From a virus: DNA of 64,000 nucleotides. Positions 10,341-18,123 of the stretch are shown here, piece after piece. The DNA lies in IMG/VR virus record IMGVR_UViG_3300008952_003220, positions 62,001-126,000 of that record; one strand, given 5' to 3'. The first letter of the stretch is position 1. Every line of letters starts with the position of its first letter. Under the pieces are notes generated by a model. It was not told where the DNA came from. It ran no database searches and saw only the letters and a list, made by a program, of their open reading frames with translations. Both the position numbers and the translations under genes were made by a program.

Positions 10341-10358
10341 GGCCCCCAGGGGGCTTTT
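10341..10358 (+). terminator. probable terminator hairpin
   Basis: GCCC-CCAG-GGGC followed by TTTT. Just upstream, AAACCC (10292-10297) can pair with GGGTTT around 10326-10331. The stretch 10260-10363 therefore folds heavily and separates greA from the lipoprotein gene. Confidence 0.6.
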
Positions 10359-10363
10359 AAATT

Positions 10364-11359
10364 GTGATAAGATTACTTCTTCTCTTTCTGCTTTGCTCAT
10401 GTGTTAATACCGATTATATGGTGGTCGGAGGTGGAACTGGAGAAACAGAGGTTATCACTATCTATGAAGAGGTTGAGGTTCCCATATACATTTATGAGGA
10501 AGTCCCAACAGATCCAGGCGAAATCTGGATAGATTCTTTTATACAGCCCATGTCTGTTGACGGCGTTGATATCCTTTGGGTCATTGATACCTCTGGGTCA
10601 ATGAATAGATACGATGCAGAGCTGATGTCTGGAATTGAAGCTATGATGCTTGCTCTTCCCGATTCAGGCTGGCGACTTGCGATGATGTCAAATGACCCAG
10701 GAGCAGCCTCAATTGAATCACAGTTCCCTCTTGTTCCGGGAGATGATGTTGCAGATGCAGAGGCGATGTATCAAAACATGGGTCGAGGACATAGAGAAGA
10801 GGGATTTGATGCTTCTTACGAGTATATTGTAAATAATACCTATGCTCAAACCTGGCTGAGATATGACTCTGCCTTGCTGGTCGTGTTTGTATCAGATGAA
10901 GAAGAGCAAAGCGATGATCACTTTCCGGTAGTTGGTGACTATATAGACTGGTATTCTCAACAGAGAAATGGATCTTCCTTTTTATCAAGTATCATCAATG
11001 TAGACCCATCAGTCTCTCTTTGCAATACAAATGCATACAACAATGGTGACAGATACGAGGAGGCTACAAGCTATTTCGGAGGTCAGATTGTTGATATATG
11101 CTCTGAAGACTGGAGCGCTGGTGTTATAGATGCAGCCTCTAGGCTGGAGCCGTATGAATATCTTGAACTAACGTATGAGCCCATTGAAGAATCGATTAGG
11201 GTTTTCATAGATGGTTCTCTAGATTACGACTGGTACTATTCCTCGACAGATAACACAGTCTACTTTACTATTATGCCTGGTGGGAATGAGCTAGTTGAAA
11301 TTGGATACAGATATTTTCCACCTTCAGAAAGCGGAGACACCGGTGATACGGGCATCTGA
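10364..11359 (+). CDS. VWA-domain lipoprotein
   Basis: 331 residues from a GTG start. The N-terminus MIRLLLLFLLCSC is a short signal peptide with a lipobox-like Cys (residue 11 or 13). A Gly/Glu/Tyr linker follows. The von Willebrand A domain begins near residue 66 with WVIDTSGSMN, a complete DxSxS metal-ion-dependent adhesion site, followed by VVFVSDEEEQSD. The C-terminal 90 residues are a beta-rich domain ending in DTGDTGI. Export to the host envelope is predicted; adhesion or assembly is the family's usual role. Confidence 0.8.
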   Translation: MIRLLLLFLLCSCVNTDYMVVGGGTGETEVITIYEEVEVPIYIYEEVPTDPGEIWIDSFIQPMSVDGVDILWVIDTSGSMNRYDAELMSGIEAMMLALPDSGWRLAMMSNDPGAASIESQFPLVPGDDVADAEAMYQNMGRGHREEGFDASYEYIVNNTYAQTWLRYDSALLVVFVSDEEEQSDDHFPVVGDYIDWYSQQRNGSSFLSSIINVDPSVSLCNTNAYNNGDRYEEATSYFGGQIVDICSEDWSAGVIDAASRLEPYEYLELTYEPIEESIRVFIDGSLDYDWYYSSTDNTVYFTIMPGGNELVEIGYRYFPPSESGDTGDTGI

Positions 11360-11501
11360 AATATTTTGGTCAGTAATTTTTACAACAAATCTTGTTGTTA
11401 TGATTAATTGCATTATTCAAGATAAAGAGATGGGAATATTCCTCTCCGGGTTTGGGTTACTGATGTCGCTTTATATGACGACTAGAGAAAAGCAAGAATA
11501 G
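11343..11501 (+). CDS. small two-TM membrane protein, 52 aa
   Basis: I choose GTG 11343 (VIRASEIFWSV) rather than the far-upstream TTG at 11295; GCGGAGA lies just before it. Two hydrophobic segments (SVIFTTNLVVMINCI and GIFLSGFGLLMSLYM) with a short charged hairpin between them. It overlaps the 3' end of the VWA gene. A holin-like or accessory membrane role is possible, unsupported otherwise. Confidence 0.5.
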   Translation: MIRASEIFWSVIFTTNLVVMINCIIQDKEMGIFLSGFGLLMSLYMTTREKQE

Positions 11502-11509
11502 CATAATAG

Positions 11510-11537
11510 TGTAAAGCCTATCACGCATCTATATAAT
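11510..11537 (+). promoter_or_regulatory. promoter ahead of tRNA-Leu
   Basis: TGTAAA at 11510-11515, 16-base spacer, TATAAT at 11532-11537. It reads into the tRNA remnant and tRNA-Leu. Confidence 0.7.
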
Positions 11538-11547
11538 TAAAACACTT

Positions 11548-11590
11548 GGCCCATTGGTGTAGCTGGTAGACGCATGGGATTACTATAATA
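11548..11590 (+). pseudogene. truncated 5' half of a tRNA, Leu-like
   Basis: The sequence TTGGTGTAGCTGGTAGACGC is a typical D-arm of tRNA-Leu type, preceded by an acceptor-like GGCCCAT and followed by ATGGGATTA resembling an anticodon 5' arm. No variable arm, T-arm or CCA follows before the intact tRNA-Leu starts at 11635. It is therefore a degenerate or partly deleted duplicate. Confidence 0.55.
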
Positions 11591-11634
11591 ATGTGTTATA
11601 CAAGTTTAGCTTTACTAGTATAATTATTTTAAAT

Positions 11635-11721
11635 GCGGGCATGGTGTAATTGGTAGCCACAACGGGCTTAAAACCCGTTGATCGTATGATCGTCTCGGTT
11701 CGAATCCGGGTGCCCGTACCA
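11635..11721 (+). tRNA. tRNA-Leu (anticodon TAA)
   Basis: 87 bases, with acceptor GCGGGCA pairing TGCCCGT, loop CTTAAAA, a long variable arm (class II), T-loop GGTTCGAATCC and encoded CCA. It decodes UUA and UUG, frequent in this AT-rich genome. Confidence 0.95.
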
Positions 11722-11738
11722 TTTAATAAGGTTCAATT

Positions 11739-12209
11739 ATGGCTTACAGTAAATCAAAATGTAGTGACGAAGAGATCATTGAAGCCTGCCGTGCTGAACT
11801 CACGATGGCAAAAGCTGCAGTTAAATGTGATCTTCATTTTTCGACTTTTAAAAGAAGGGCTATTGGGCTTGGTGTCTATAGACCAAATCAGGGTGGTCAA
11901 AACACAAAAAAAGGGCCCTATAGCACACGAATTCCAACTGAAGAAATATTAAAAGGAAAACACCCATCATATCAAACTTATAAATTAAGATGTCGAATGA
12001 TAGAAGAAAATATATTAGAGTATCTGTGTAACGAATGTGGCATTGATGAATATAACAGAAAGCCAATTTCACTTGAGCTAGATCACATTAATGGTATAAG
12101 ACATGATCATAGATTAGAAAATTTACGATTATTATGTCCTAATTGTCATTCACAGACACCAACATATCGTTTTAAGATAGGTACTGCAAGGAATATAGAT
12201 GATAATTAA
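11739..12209 (+). CDS. HNH endonuclease, homing type
   Basis: 156 residues. The N-terminal 55 residues look like a helix-turn-helix (AKAAVKCDLHFSTFKRRA). The nuclease domain has CNECG, LELDHINGIRHDHRLENL and CPNCH: two Cys pairs for zinc plus the catalytic DH and N of the HNH fold. Free-standing nucleases of this sort spread beside tRNA and other conserved genes. Here it starts 17 bases after tRNA-Leu, and a tRNA half-copy lies just upstream. Confidence 0.88.
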   Translation: MAYSKSKCSDEEIIEACRAELTMAKAAVKCDLHFSTFKRRAIGLGVYRPNQGGQNTKKGPYSTRIPTEEILKGKHPSYQTYKLRCRMIEENILEYLCNECGIDEYNRKPISLELDHINGIRHDHRLENLRLLCPNCHSQTPTYRFKIGTARNIDDN

Positions 12210-12283
12210 TAATAATTTTTATGTCATAGCGAGAAAAAGAAAACATCTCTCAAACTTGTCGATTATTCTAAATATTTATTCAC

Positions 12284-12784
12284 ATGCACCATCTTAGCTC
12301 TCTAGTCTCAGATTCTCATGAAATCTGGCACACGGGCTCGGGAAATCAGATACGGTTTGAACAGATAATGACTCACATAACATCTCATGCGCTGCTTGGT
12401 GGAAGAGTATTTATTGGAACAGATAGCATGTTAAGATCTGATTCTTGTGTGTTTGCTACAGCTATCTGTCTTCACGGAAGCACGGGACAGTCTGGCGGAA
12501 GATATTTTTTTAAAAGAGAGACACAAAAAGATAGAGACTATACTAATCTCAATTCTAGAATGCTAAAAGAAGTTCAAGAATCTATTGAGATGGCAGGAAA
12601 AATCGTCGATTGCTCACCAAGCGCAGACATTGAGATACACATTGATGTTGGAATTAGTGAAAGGTCTAAGACAAGAAATCTTGTTGAGTCTCTAAGGGGC
12701 TGGGCTGCAGCAGCAGGTTTTTCATGTAGAGTAAAGCCTTATGCCTGGGCATCTGCATCTGTTGCAGATAGACATACTAAGTGA
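12284..12784 (+). CDS. RNase H-like fold protein, DUF458/YkuK-like
   Basis: 166 residues. The first strand carries FIGTDSMLRSD (first Asp of an RNase H-like site). A Glu lies in LKEVQESIEMAG, and a second Asp in IEIHIDVGIS. A C-terminal strand-helix follows, ending in the Trp/Ala-rich KPYAWASASVADRHTK. The arrangement is that of the YkuK/DUF458 family of predicted RNase H-like nucleases. Activity is not certain. Confidence 0.6.
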   Translation: MHHLSSLVSDSHEIWHTGSGNQIRFEQIMTHITSHALLGGRVFIGTDSMLRSDSCVFATAICLHGSTGQSGGRYFFKRETQKDRDYTNLNSRMLKEVQESIEMAGKIVDCSPSADIEIHIDVGISERSKTRNLVESLRGWAAAAGFSCRVKPYAWASASVADRHTK

Positions 12785-12823
12785 GATATATATAAAGTAG
12801 CTGCTTCGTTAAAAGGAGAAAGA

Positions 12824-13243
12824 ATGAGAAGGTCAGAGATAAAAAAGTTTATTAGAGAAATGTGCGGAGAGTCTGATCATTATACAGGAGAAGATTTGCA
12901 TACACATATTAGAGATTCTCTTTCTAGCGGCGCTGCTCCTTTCGTTGATGTAAGTTGCTCAGATAGAAACGGATATGCTGTCGTCTGCGATGTTTTAGAT
13001 GACCTTAGCAGGAGAGATTCTCGGTATAGTGTTGATATGGGATTTGAAGGATTTTTTGAAAATGAACTAGGAGAAGATGTTTTTTTTCTTTTTTCAATAG
13101 ACGAAGTAGATCCATCATCTCTTGAGATTCATGACGTAGATGATGAAAGATACGAAGAGCAAATAGATGACTGCAGCTTAAATGAAAAGTTAAGTTTGAG
13201 AAGCATAACAAGAGACTTCCTTTTAGAAAAAATTGTTGACTAG
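12824..13243 (+). CDS. acidic protein with short tag-like N-terminus
   Basis: 139 residues, ATG with AAAAGGAG upstream. It starts MRRSEIKKFIREMCGESD, a weak version of the tag helix. Its C-terminus LRSITRDFLLEKIVD has a similar helical pattern with an L-L-E. The middle is strongly acidic with a Phe-rich stretch (EGFFENELGEDVFFLF). Function unknown. Confidence 0.65.
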   Translation: MRRSEIKKFIREMCGESDHYTGEDLHTHIRDSLSSGAAPFVDVSCSDRNGYAVVCDVLDDLSRRDSRYSVDMGFEGFFENELGEDVFFLFSIDEVDPSSLEIHDVDDERYEEQIDDCSLNEKLSLRSITRDFLLEKIVD

Positions 13244-13306
13244 TGTGAAATCACTCAATGTTATTGAGTAAATATTAAATTGATATAGATTCGTAGAGAG
13301 GTTTTT

Positions 13307-13636
13307 ATGATTAGCACAGATGACTTTCTTAAGACAGTTATAGACAGAGCAGTCAAGAAGGTAATTTGCATGTCACTAGAGATTCCTGAAGATGATTTCA
13401 ATCCAGGAAAAGCAGAATACTATGCTGTTTGGAAAAGAAAGATAGTAGGTGACAAATCGCTTTCTAGATTAAAGATACGGCGGGACAGGTACCAAGATTT
13501 TTATGATGTGCCTATGAATCTAATTGAAGACGAGGGTCTTCTTTGGGACGACGTCATAGAATATCTTATTGAACATAGATCTAAAAAGATCTCACCTAAA
13601 GATTTTATGCTAGAGAATAGATTGATCTATTCATAA
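13307..13636 (+). CDS. hypothetical protein, 109 aa
   Basis: ATG with AGAGAGG upstream. Mixed alpha/beta; Arg/Lys-rich centre (KIRRDRYQDFYDVP) and an aromatic acidic part. No motif recognised. It is followed by a 150-base structured non-coding stretch. Confidence 0.6.
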   Translation: MISTDDFLKTVIDRAVKKVICMSLEIPEDDFNPGKAEYYAVWKRKIVGDKSLSRLKIRRDRYQDFYDVPMNLIEDEGLLWDDVIEYLIEHRSKKISPKDFMLENRLIYS

Positions 13637-13657
13637 TTTTAAATATATTATTGACTT

Positions 13658-13738
13658 TCCTGATAGAGCAGCTTGAGAATCCCGCTATAGTCTCGCTGCA
13701 TAGTCTAAGAGCGCGGGACTCTTTGTACTGTATCAGGA
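13658..13738 (+). ncRNA. candidate structured RNA with pseudoknot
   Basis: Outer stem TCCTGATA (13658-13665) pairs with TATCAGGA (13731-13738). An inner stem pairs GAGAATCCCGC (13675-13685) with GCGGGACTCTT (13713-13723), with one A.C mismatch. In its loop CTAT (13685-13688) can pair with ATAG (13700-13703). GCAGC (13668-13672) can pair with GCTGC (13695-13699) to make a pseudoknot. No ORF fills this stretch. It could be a stable RNA or the upper part of a leader. TTGACT at 13651 might be a -35 element. Confidence 0.45.
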
Positions 13739-13770
13739 CCCGCAGGGAGGCACGGGGTCACAGGTGTCTC
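13737..13770 (+). ncRNA. H-type pseudoknot element, copy 1
   Basis: Order S1-L1-S2-S1'-L3-S2'. GACCC (13737-13741) pairs with GGGTC (13755-13759). GAGGCAC (13747-13753) pairs with GTGTCTC (13764-13770). Loop 1 GCAGG and loop 3 ACAG are shared with copy 2 at 18124. It lies 18 bases before the start of the gene at 13788, which suggests translational control, and there is no T-run after it. Confidence 0.5.
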
Positions 13771-13787
13771 ACACTTAAGGGTATGTT

Positions 13788-14120
13788 TTGAGTAAAAAAA
13801 GAAATATAAAGGAAGGGCAGATCTATCTTGTTAGAACAGCAGCAAGCGTCAATGTTCTAAAGAAGATTATTAAAATAGATGATTTGGAAAAAGGATGGTA
13901 CACAGGGTGTCTTGTTTCTGAAGAAGATAAGCAGGCCCTTATCAAGCAGCAAGTCGCTTATTTAAAACATGAGAAGCCGAGTGAATGTATATCCTGGATA
14001 TCCGAATCAGATATAATAAAACGCGTGTATAATAAAAAAAATAGTGGTACAATAAAGGGTACAAAGCGAAAAACAAGAAGGCGTGTATATGATCCGAATT
14101 CTAGGAAAGATTCCAAATAG
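13788..14120 (+). CDS. basic protein upstream of TilS, 110 aa
   Basis: TTG start (LSKKRNIKEGQIYLV). The first 60 residues look like a small beta barrel (GQIYLVRTAASVNVLKKI, GWYTGCLVS). The C-terminal 35 residues are highly basic (KGTKRKTRRRVYDPNSRK), possibly RNA-binding. It overlaps tilS by about 30 bases. Directly downstream of the pseudoknot RNA, it is the first gene that element could control. Confidence 0.6.
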   Translation: MSKKRNIKEGQIYLVRTAASVNVLKKIIKIDDLEKGWYTGCLVSEEDKQALIKQQVAYLKHEKPSECISWISESDIIKRVYNKKNSGTIKGTKRKTRRRVYDPNSRKDSK

Positions 14121-14709
14121 GATTACAGTCGCATGCAGCGGCGGTCCTGATTCAATGGCTATTGTTGATTTTTTGATTAAAGGTAGAAAGAATGTAACTG
14201 TCGCATACTTTAATCACGGAACAGATCACGGCTCTGAGGCTGCTGGGTTTGTTTTTGATTTCTGCAAAAAAAGAGATATCCCAATCATTTCAGGAAGTAT
14301 GACAGCCCCAAAGACAAGTGATAAATCCTGGGAAGAGCACTGGCGAGATGAAAGATATAGATGGCTAAGCTGTATTGCAGGAGACGTCATAACAGGTCAT
14401 CATCTCGATGATTCTGCTGAATGGTATCTGTTTACTTCTTTGCATGGAAACGCGAGATTGATTCCGTATAGAAGAGACAATGTAGTCAGGCCATTTTTGA
14501 CAACTCCGAAGTTAGAGTTTATAAGCTGGTGCGATAGAAATAGTATTGAATATCTTAGGGATCCTTCTAATGAGAATGAGAAATTCATGAGATCTATTAT
14601 TAGAAATAAAATAATGCCCCAATGCCTAAGAGTGAATCCTGGATTGAGAAAGGTCATTAAGAAAAAAATTACTACTGAATATAAAGAAAAATGGGAGAAT
14701 AAAAATTGA
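14089..14709 (+). CDS. tilS: tRNA(Ile)-lysidine synthetase, core domain
   Basis: 206 residues from ATG 14089 (GTG 14083 is an alternative). It shows the PP-loop ACSGGPDSMAI near residue 15 and TGHHLDDSAEWYL near residue 105. Near residue 155 is the TilS signature RDPSNENEKFMRSIIRNKIM. The enzyme converts C34 of tRNA-Ile(CAU) to lysidine with ATP and lysine, changing both codon reading (AUA) and charging. Bacterial TilS is usually over 300 residues; the C-terminal domains are absent here. A CAT-anticodon tRNA lies at 15973. Confidence 0.9.
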   Translation: MIRILGKIPNRITVACSGGPDSMAIVDFLIKGRKNVTVAYFNHGTDHGSEAAGFVFDFCKKRDIPIISGSMTAPKTSDKSWEEHWRDERYRWLSCIAGDVITGHHLDDSAEWYLFTSLHGNARLIPYRRDNVVRPFLTTPKLEFISWCDRNSIEYLRDPSNENEKFMRSIIRNKIMPQCLRVNPGLRKVIKKKITTEYKEKWENKN

Positions 14710-15737
14710 AAATCAATAAGCTTATAGAGGGATTGTGCTTTGATGATGTTTTGCTGCTACCGCAGTATAGTGAGATCTTTTCTAGAAAAGAAACTGACAC
14801 GTCAGTTCAAGTTAAGAATTTAGGTGATCTTGGGATCCCTGTTGTTTCGAGTCCAATGGATACAGTCACTGAGTCTTCAATGGCAACTGCAATGAGTCAG
14901 CTAGGCGGTCTAGGAATTATACACAGGTACAATACTATTAAGGACCAGTCGCTGATTGTTAAAAAGTCAATTGACAAAGGGGCAGATTTGGTTGGTGTGG
15001 CAGTTGGCGTTTCTGGTGACTATGTTGATCGGGCGCTGTCTGCTTGCAAGGCAGGAGCAAAGGTTATATGTGTTGACATTGCACATGGCCATCACGCTCT
15101 CATGCGATATGCTTTGAAAACCCTTCGGAACACGTTTGGCGATGATATTCATATCATGGCTGGAAATGTTGCTACTGCTGCTGCATTTAATGATCTTTCT
15201 GACTGGGGTGCTGATAGCATTCGTGTTGGTGTTGGTGGTGGGTCTATCTGCTCTACCAGAATTCAGACAGGTCACGGTGTTCCTACGTTGCAGTCTATTA
15301 TTGATTGCTCCTATTCTGATAGGGACTCGCTGCTCATCGCTGATGGTGGTATTAAGAATTCTGGAGATATTGTTAAGTCGCTTGCTGCAGGCGCAGATCT
15401 TGTCATGCTCGGCTCTATGCTTGCTGGAACAACTGAAGCCCCTGGAGAGATTATCTATTTAGATGGGGGTAGGTGCAAGGCATATAGGGGAATGGCTAGT
15501 AAAGATGCTCAAATTGACTGGAGAGGGCATACAGCTTCAATTGAGGGAGTTTCCTCAACTGTCCCACTAAAAGGGCCAGTTAAAGATATCATTGGTGAGA
15601 TTATAACTGGTGTTAGAAGCGGAATGTCCTATAGCGGGGCTAAGACACTTAGAGAGCTGACATTTAAATCTAGGTTCATCAGACAGACTTCAGCGGGGTC
15701 TGTTGAGAGCTCCACACATATTTTAAAAAATGGATGA
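14706..15737 (+). CDS. guaB: IMP dehydrogenase without CBS domains
   Basis: 343 residues, TTG start after GGGAGA, 4-base overlap with tilS. The TIM barrel has DDVLLLPQ at the start, [20 protein letters not shown], and the catalytic Cys loop [17 protein letters not shown]. It also shows [25 protein letters not shown] and [11 protein letters not shown]. The flap and tail ([17 protein letters not shown]) fit IMP dehydrogenase better than GMP reductase, though both share this loop. It oxidises IMP to XMP with NAD+ for GTP synthesis. Bacterial enzymes are about 490 residues; the regulatory CBS pair is missing, so purine feedback may be lost. Confidence 0.88.
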   Translation: MKINKLIEGLCFDDVLLLPQYSEIFSRKETDTSVQVKNLGDLGIPVVSSPMDTVTESSMATAMSQLGGLGIIHRYNTIKDQSLIVKKSIDKGADLVGVAVGVSGDYVDRALSACKAGAKVICVDIAHGHHALMRYALKTLRNTFGDDIHIMAGNVATAAAFNDLSDWGADSIRVGVGGGSICSTRIQTGHGVPTLQSIIDCSYSDRDSLLIADGGIKNSGDIVKSLAAGADLVMLGSMLAGTTEAPGEIIYLDGGRCKAYRGMASKDAQIDWRGHTASIEGVSSTVPLKGPVKDIIGEIITGVRSGMSYSGAKTLRELTFKSRFIRQTSAGSVESSTHILKNG

Positions 15738-15945
15738 TGAAAAAGATGTTTCCCCTGGAGATCTTGTTGAGATAACTTGGTCAAACTTTGGAAAGGGGCT
15801 TGCTCTTGTCTTAGATGTTTTCTCTGCTAAGAATGTTAGCTCCGGTGAGATAAATTTTATAGGAAGGGCAATTTGCAGCGGGTCTATCATTAATTTTATG
15901 CCTGGCTGTCACGTCCATTTATTAGCAACATCTAGTGTAAACTAA
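15730..15945 (+). CDS. small barrel-like protein, 71 aa
   Basis: Overlaps the end of guaB by 8 bases. DVSPGDLVEITWSNFGKGLA gives the GDLV turn and first strands typical of the small barrel family of this genome, followed by IGRAICSGSIINF. Its last codons overlap the promoter at 15936. Confidence 0.65.
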   Translation: MDDEKDVSPGDLVEITWSNFGKGLALVLDVFSAKNVSSGEINFIGRAICSGSIINFMPGCHVHLLATSSVN

Positions 15946-15963
15946 GCTAATAAGAGATATACT
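15936..15963 (+). promoter_or_regulatory. promoter ahead of the CAT-anticodon tRNA
   Basis: TGTAAA at 15936-15941 (overlapping a stop codon), 16-base spacer, TATACT at 15958-15963. The tRNA begins 10 bases after the -10. Confidence 0.65.
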
Positions 15964-15972
15964 AATGATCAT

Positions 15973-16049
15973 GGGGAGTTAGCTCAATCGGTCAGAGCAA
16001 CGGTCTCATAAACCGTAGGTTCTGGGTTCAAGCCCCAGGCTCCCTACCA
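15973..16049 (+). tRNA. tRNA with CAT anticodon: Met or lysidine-type Ile
   Basis: 77 bases. Acceptor GGGGAGT pairs with GCTCCCT, anticodon loop CTCATAA, T-arm CTGGG-TTCAAGC-CCCAG, encoded ACCA. The anticodon stem lacks the three G-C pairs of initiator tRNA. With tilS nearby, tRNA-Ile(CAU) reading AUA is as likely as elongator Met. The sequence alone does not decide. Confidence 0.93.
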
Positions 16050-16063
16050 ATTATGTCATTAAG

Positions 16064-16861
16064 ATGAAAAAAAAAGAAAAGATAGACCCTAGCTGGAAAG
16101 AAGTGCATTATCCAATCTGCGATGTGCCCTTGGCAGCTGATGAGCAGAAGCTAGTCTTAGAAGAGATGAGATATCTTTATAGTCTTGTAGAGCACTTTAA
16201 TAATGAAATAGCCTCTCAAAGATACCGAAGTATGTCGATGACTGAAATCATAGAAGATCTCAATCTAGATCACAATAGCATCGTTATTGATCTTGGGACT
16301 TTTGTTGGCCAGCAGATAGAAGACCTTGCAGAGGCTAATGTTGAAGTTCACGCATTTGAGCCCCATCCAATATTTTCAAAATCTCTTGAAGAGAGGTTCT
16401 CTTCATATAAAAATGTCATCATAAATCCAATTGCAGCCGGTGCAGTTGATGGTGAGTTTGATCTCTTTTATCAGAGAGCTAGTGACGATTTTAATGGGGG
16501 AGCCTCACTTGTAATTCACAAGATGGATACACACATAGACTTTTTTAAAAAGGTTGAGAGGGGTCCCGAAGTCAGTCACAAGGTCAGGTGTGTTGATATT
16601 TCAGACTATATTTCTTCTCTTGATAGGCAGATTGACATTTTAAAGATAGATGTTGAAGGTTTTGAATACATTATACTTTCTCGACTAATCGAGACGGGAA
16701 TGATTGATAAGGTAGACCGTATCTTTTTTGCCGATCACCGCGATGATTTTTTCGCAATAGAGTGGTTTAGAATTGCAATTAAGACTATTAGAGAGGCATC
16801 AAATACACCTAAAAATATTGAGAAAATATTTTCTAGGCATACAGCTCATATTGAAAAATAG
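16064..16861 (+). CDS. FkbM-family methyltransferase
   Basis: 265 residues. The SAM-binding motif I is VIDLGTFVGQQIEDLA (residues 75-90), then VEVHAFEPHP, a loop with GGASLV, and the family signature DILKIDVEGFEYIIL near residue 192. FkbM enzymes O-methylate sugars or small molecules. In phages they sit with glycan-modifying genes; a second methyltransferase follows at 16922 and a sulfotransferase at 20803. It begins 14 bases after the tRNA. Confidence 0.88.
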   Translation: MKKKEKIDPSWKEVHYPICDVPLAADEQKLVLEEMRYLYSLVEHFNNEIASQRYRSMSMTEIIEDLNLDHNSIVIDLGTFVGQQIEDLAEANVEVHAFEPHPIFSKSLEERFSSYKNVIINPIAAGAVDGEFDLFYQRASDDFNGGASLVIHKMDTHIDFFKKVERGPEVSHKVRCVDISDYISSLDRQIDILKIDVEGFEYIILSRLIETGMIDKVDRIFFADHRDDFFAIEWFRIAIKTIREASNTPKNIEKIFSRHTAHIEK

Positions 16862-16921
16862 CATTTTCTTTTTTATCATTTGGCTGTATAATATAATAAT
16901 CGTTATGGAGAAATTTAATTA

Positions 16922-17605
16922 ATGATCAACTTACATGGAAAAGATGGGGTTATGAACTTTCTCATCCGTCGTTACGGATATGAGTCATATCTAGAAATTG
17001 GTGGGCAACCTGCTTCTGAGAGAGCAACATACCATAAGGTTAAATGCAGAACAAAGGACTCTATTGATCCAGACCCAAATGCTGCAGCAACTGATCTTCC
17101 CAGTGGGATGACACACCATTTTATGATGTCTGATGAGTTCTTTGAAAAAAATGCTGGTAAGAAAAAGTTTGATCTTGTTTTTATTGATGGGTACCATGAG
17201 CATCAACAAGTTCTTAGAGATATCACTAATTCTTTAGAATGCTTGACAGAGAATGGAACAATTGTTCTCCACGACATGCTTCCTCCGACGAGAGATCTCG
17301 AGGCAATAAATAGAACTGGGACAGGCTGGCGCGCATTTGCAGACCTAAGAGCATCTCGAGAAGATCTCACCATGTTCACATGTCCGCCGCCGTGGGGAAC
17401 AGAGGACGGACTAGGTGTTATTAGAAGAGGAAAGCAGGATATTTTTACCAAGGATGTTGAATATGACTATGATTTTTTTCTAGAGAATAGAAATCAATTA
17501 ATGAATATTATTACGCCTACAGAATTTTTAGCGAATGTAGGTGTTATCGTTATTCAGTGTCCAGAGTGCAGCTCAAATATCATCCTTCAGTCAAATGAAC
17601 AATAA
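16922..17605 (+). CDS. class I SAM-dependent methyltransferase, Methyltransf_24 type
   Basis: 227 residues. Motif I is YLEIGGQPASERA (residues 22-34), with an acidic second strand and the typical DLVFIDGYHEHQQVLRDI followed by NGTIVLHDMLPP. The last 20 residues contain CPECSS. The LVFIDG-H/Y-x-VLxD pattern is that of small-molecule or glycan methyltransferases. The substrate is unknown; pairing with the FkbM gene suggests a common target. A TGTATAAT-type -10 precedes it at 16885. Confidence 0.82.
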   Translation: MINLHGKDGVMNFLIRRYGYESYLEIGGQPASERATYHKVKCRTKDSIDPDPNAAATDLPSGMTHHFMMSDEFFEKNAGKKKFDLVFIDGYHEHQQVLRDITNSLECLTENGTIVLHDMLPPTRDLEAINRTGTGWRAFADLRASREDLTMFTCPPPWGTEDGLGVIRRGKQDIFTKDVEYDYDFFLENRNQLMNIITPTEFLANVGVIVIQCPECSSNIILQSNEQ

Positions 17606-17696
17606 GAATCGTAATATTTTAGATTAAGATTAAACAAATTTTAAAATAATGATAATTTACCAAGATGCTCTATAAAGAGCTAAGGAGAGAAAAAAC

Positions 17697-18071
17697 ATGC
17701 TACAAAAAGCTAAAGATCTTTGGGCAAGCTGGAAGGTTCAGCTTAGTTTTGTTGGAGGCGCACTTGTTGTTTCCGCTGTTTGGGGAACGTGCACATACGA
17801 GCCCCCAGAAGCTGATCTAGAGGTTTCTGCAACGACCACTGATAATCAGGACGGTACTGCCAATACAACATCAACAGAAGCTGATGGTGAGACCACTACG
17901 ACCACTACGACATCTGACGGGACTGGGACCACAACCGGTAACAATACAACGACAGATGCCAATACCACCACAACTACTGGAGATAATACATCTGCTAATA
18001 CCGGTGATACCACTACCACTACCACTACTACTACAACTGGTAATGGGACAACTGAGAGCACAGATAATTAG
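17697..18071 (+). CDS. membrane-anchored Thr-rich stalk protein
   Basis: 124 residues, ATG after AAGGAGAG. An N-terminal charged helix is followed by one hydrophobic segment (LSFVGGALVVSAVWG) and a Cys pair region (GTCTYEPP). Residues 45-124 are low complexity, about half Thr with Asn/Gly/Asp. This is like a mucin stalk and a good substrate for O-glycosylation. The minus-strand open frame beneath it (Val-rich) is only an antisense image of the repeats. The flanking palindrome and terminator close the unit. A spanin-like or surface role is guesswork. Confidence 0.7.
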   Translation: MLQKAKDLWASWKVQLSFVGGALVVSAVWGTCTYEPPEADLEVSATTTDNQDGTANTTSTEADGETTTTTTTSDGTGTTTGNNTTTDANTTTTTGDNTSANTGDTTTTTTTTTTGNGTTESTDN

Positions 18072-18081
18072 ATAAAAAATG

Positions 18082-18111
18082 ATCTCACCTCTTTTTAAAA
18101 AGAGGTGAGAT
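18082..18111 (+). terminator. perfect 30-base palindrome, terminator-like
   Basis: ATCTCACCTCTTTTT is followed directly by its reverse complement AAAAAGAGGTGAGAT. It lies 10 bases after the stop of the Thr-rich gene and just before a second hairpin with a T-run. It may be a transcription barrier in both directions. Confidence 0.65.
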
Positions 18112-18123
18112 TAAAAATCCCCC

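Noticed and set aside
11650-11952. ORF running through tRNA-Leu into the HNH gene
   Set aside because: It overlaps a sound tRNA and the HNH frame has clear zinc and HNH motifs.
13737-13770. Known glutamine, SAM-II, preQ1 or SAH riboswitch
   Set aside because: I could not match its conserved bases to the consensus sequences I remember; left as unnamed.
17846-18061. Minus-strand Val-rich ORF
   Set aside because: It is the antisense of the Thr-codon repeats of the plus-strand gene and has no ribosome binding site.
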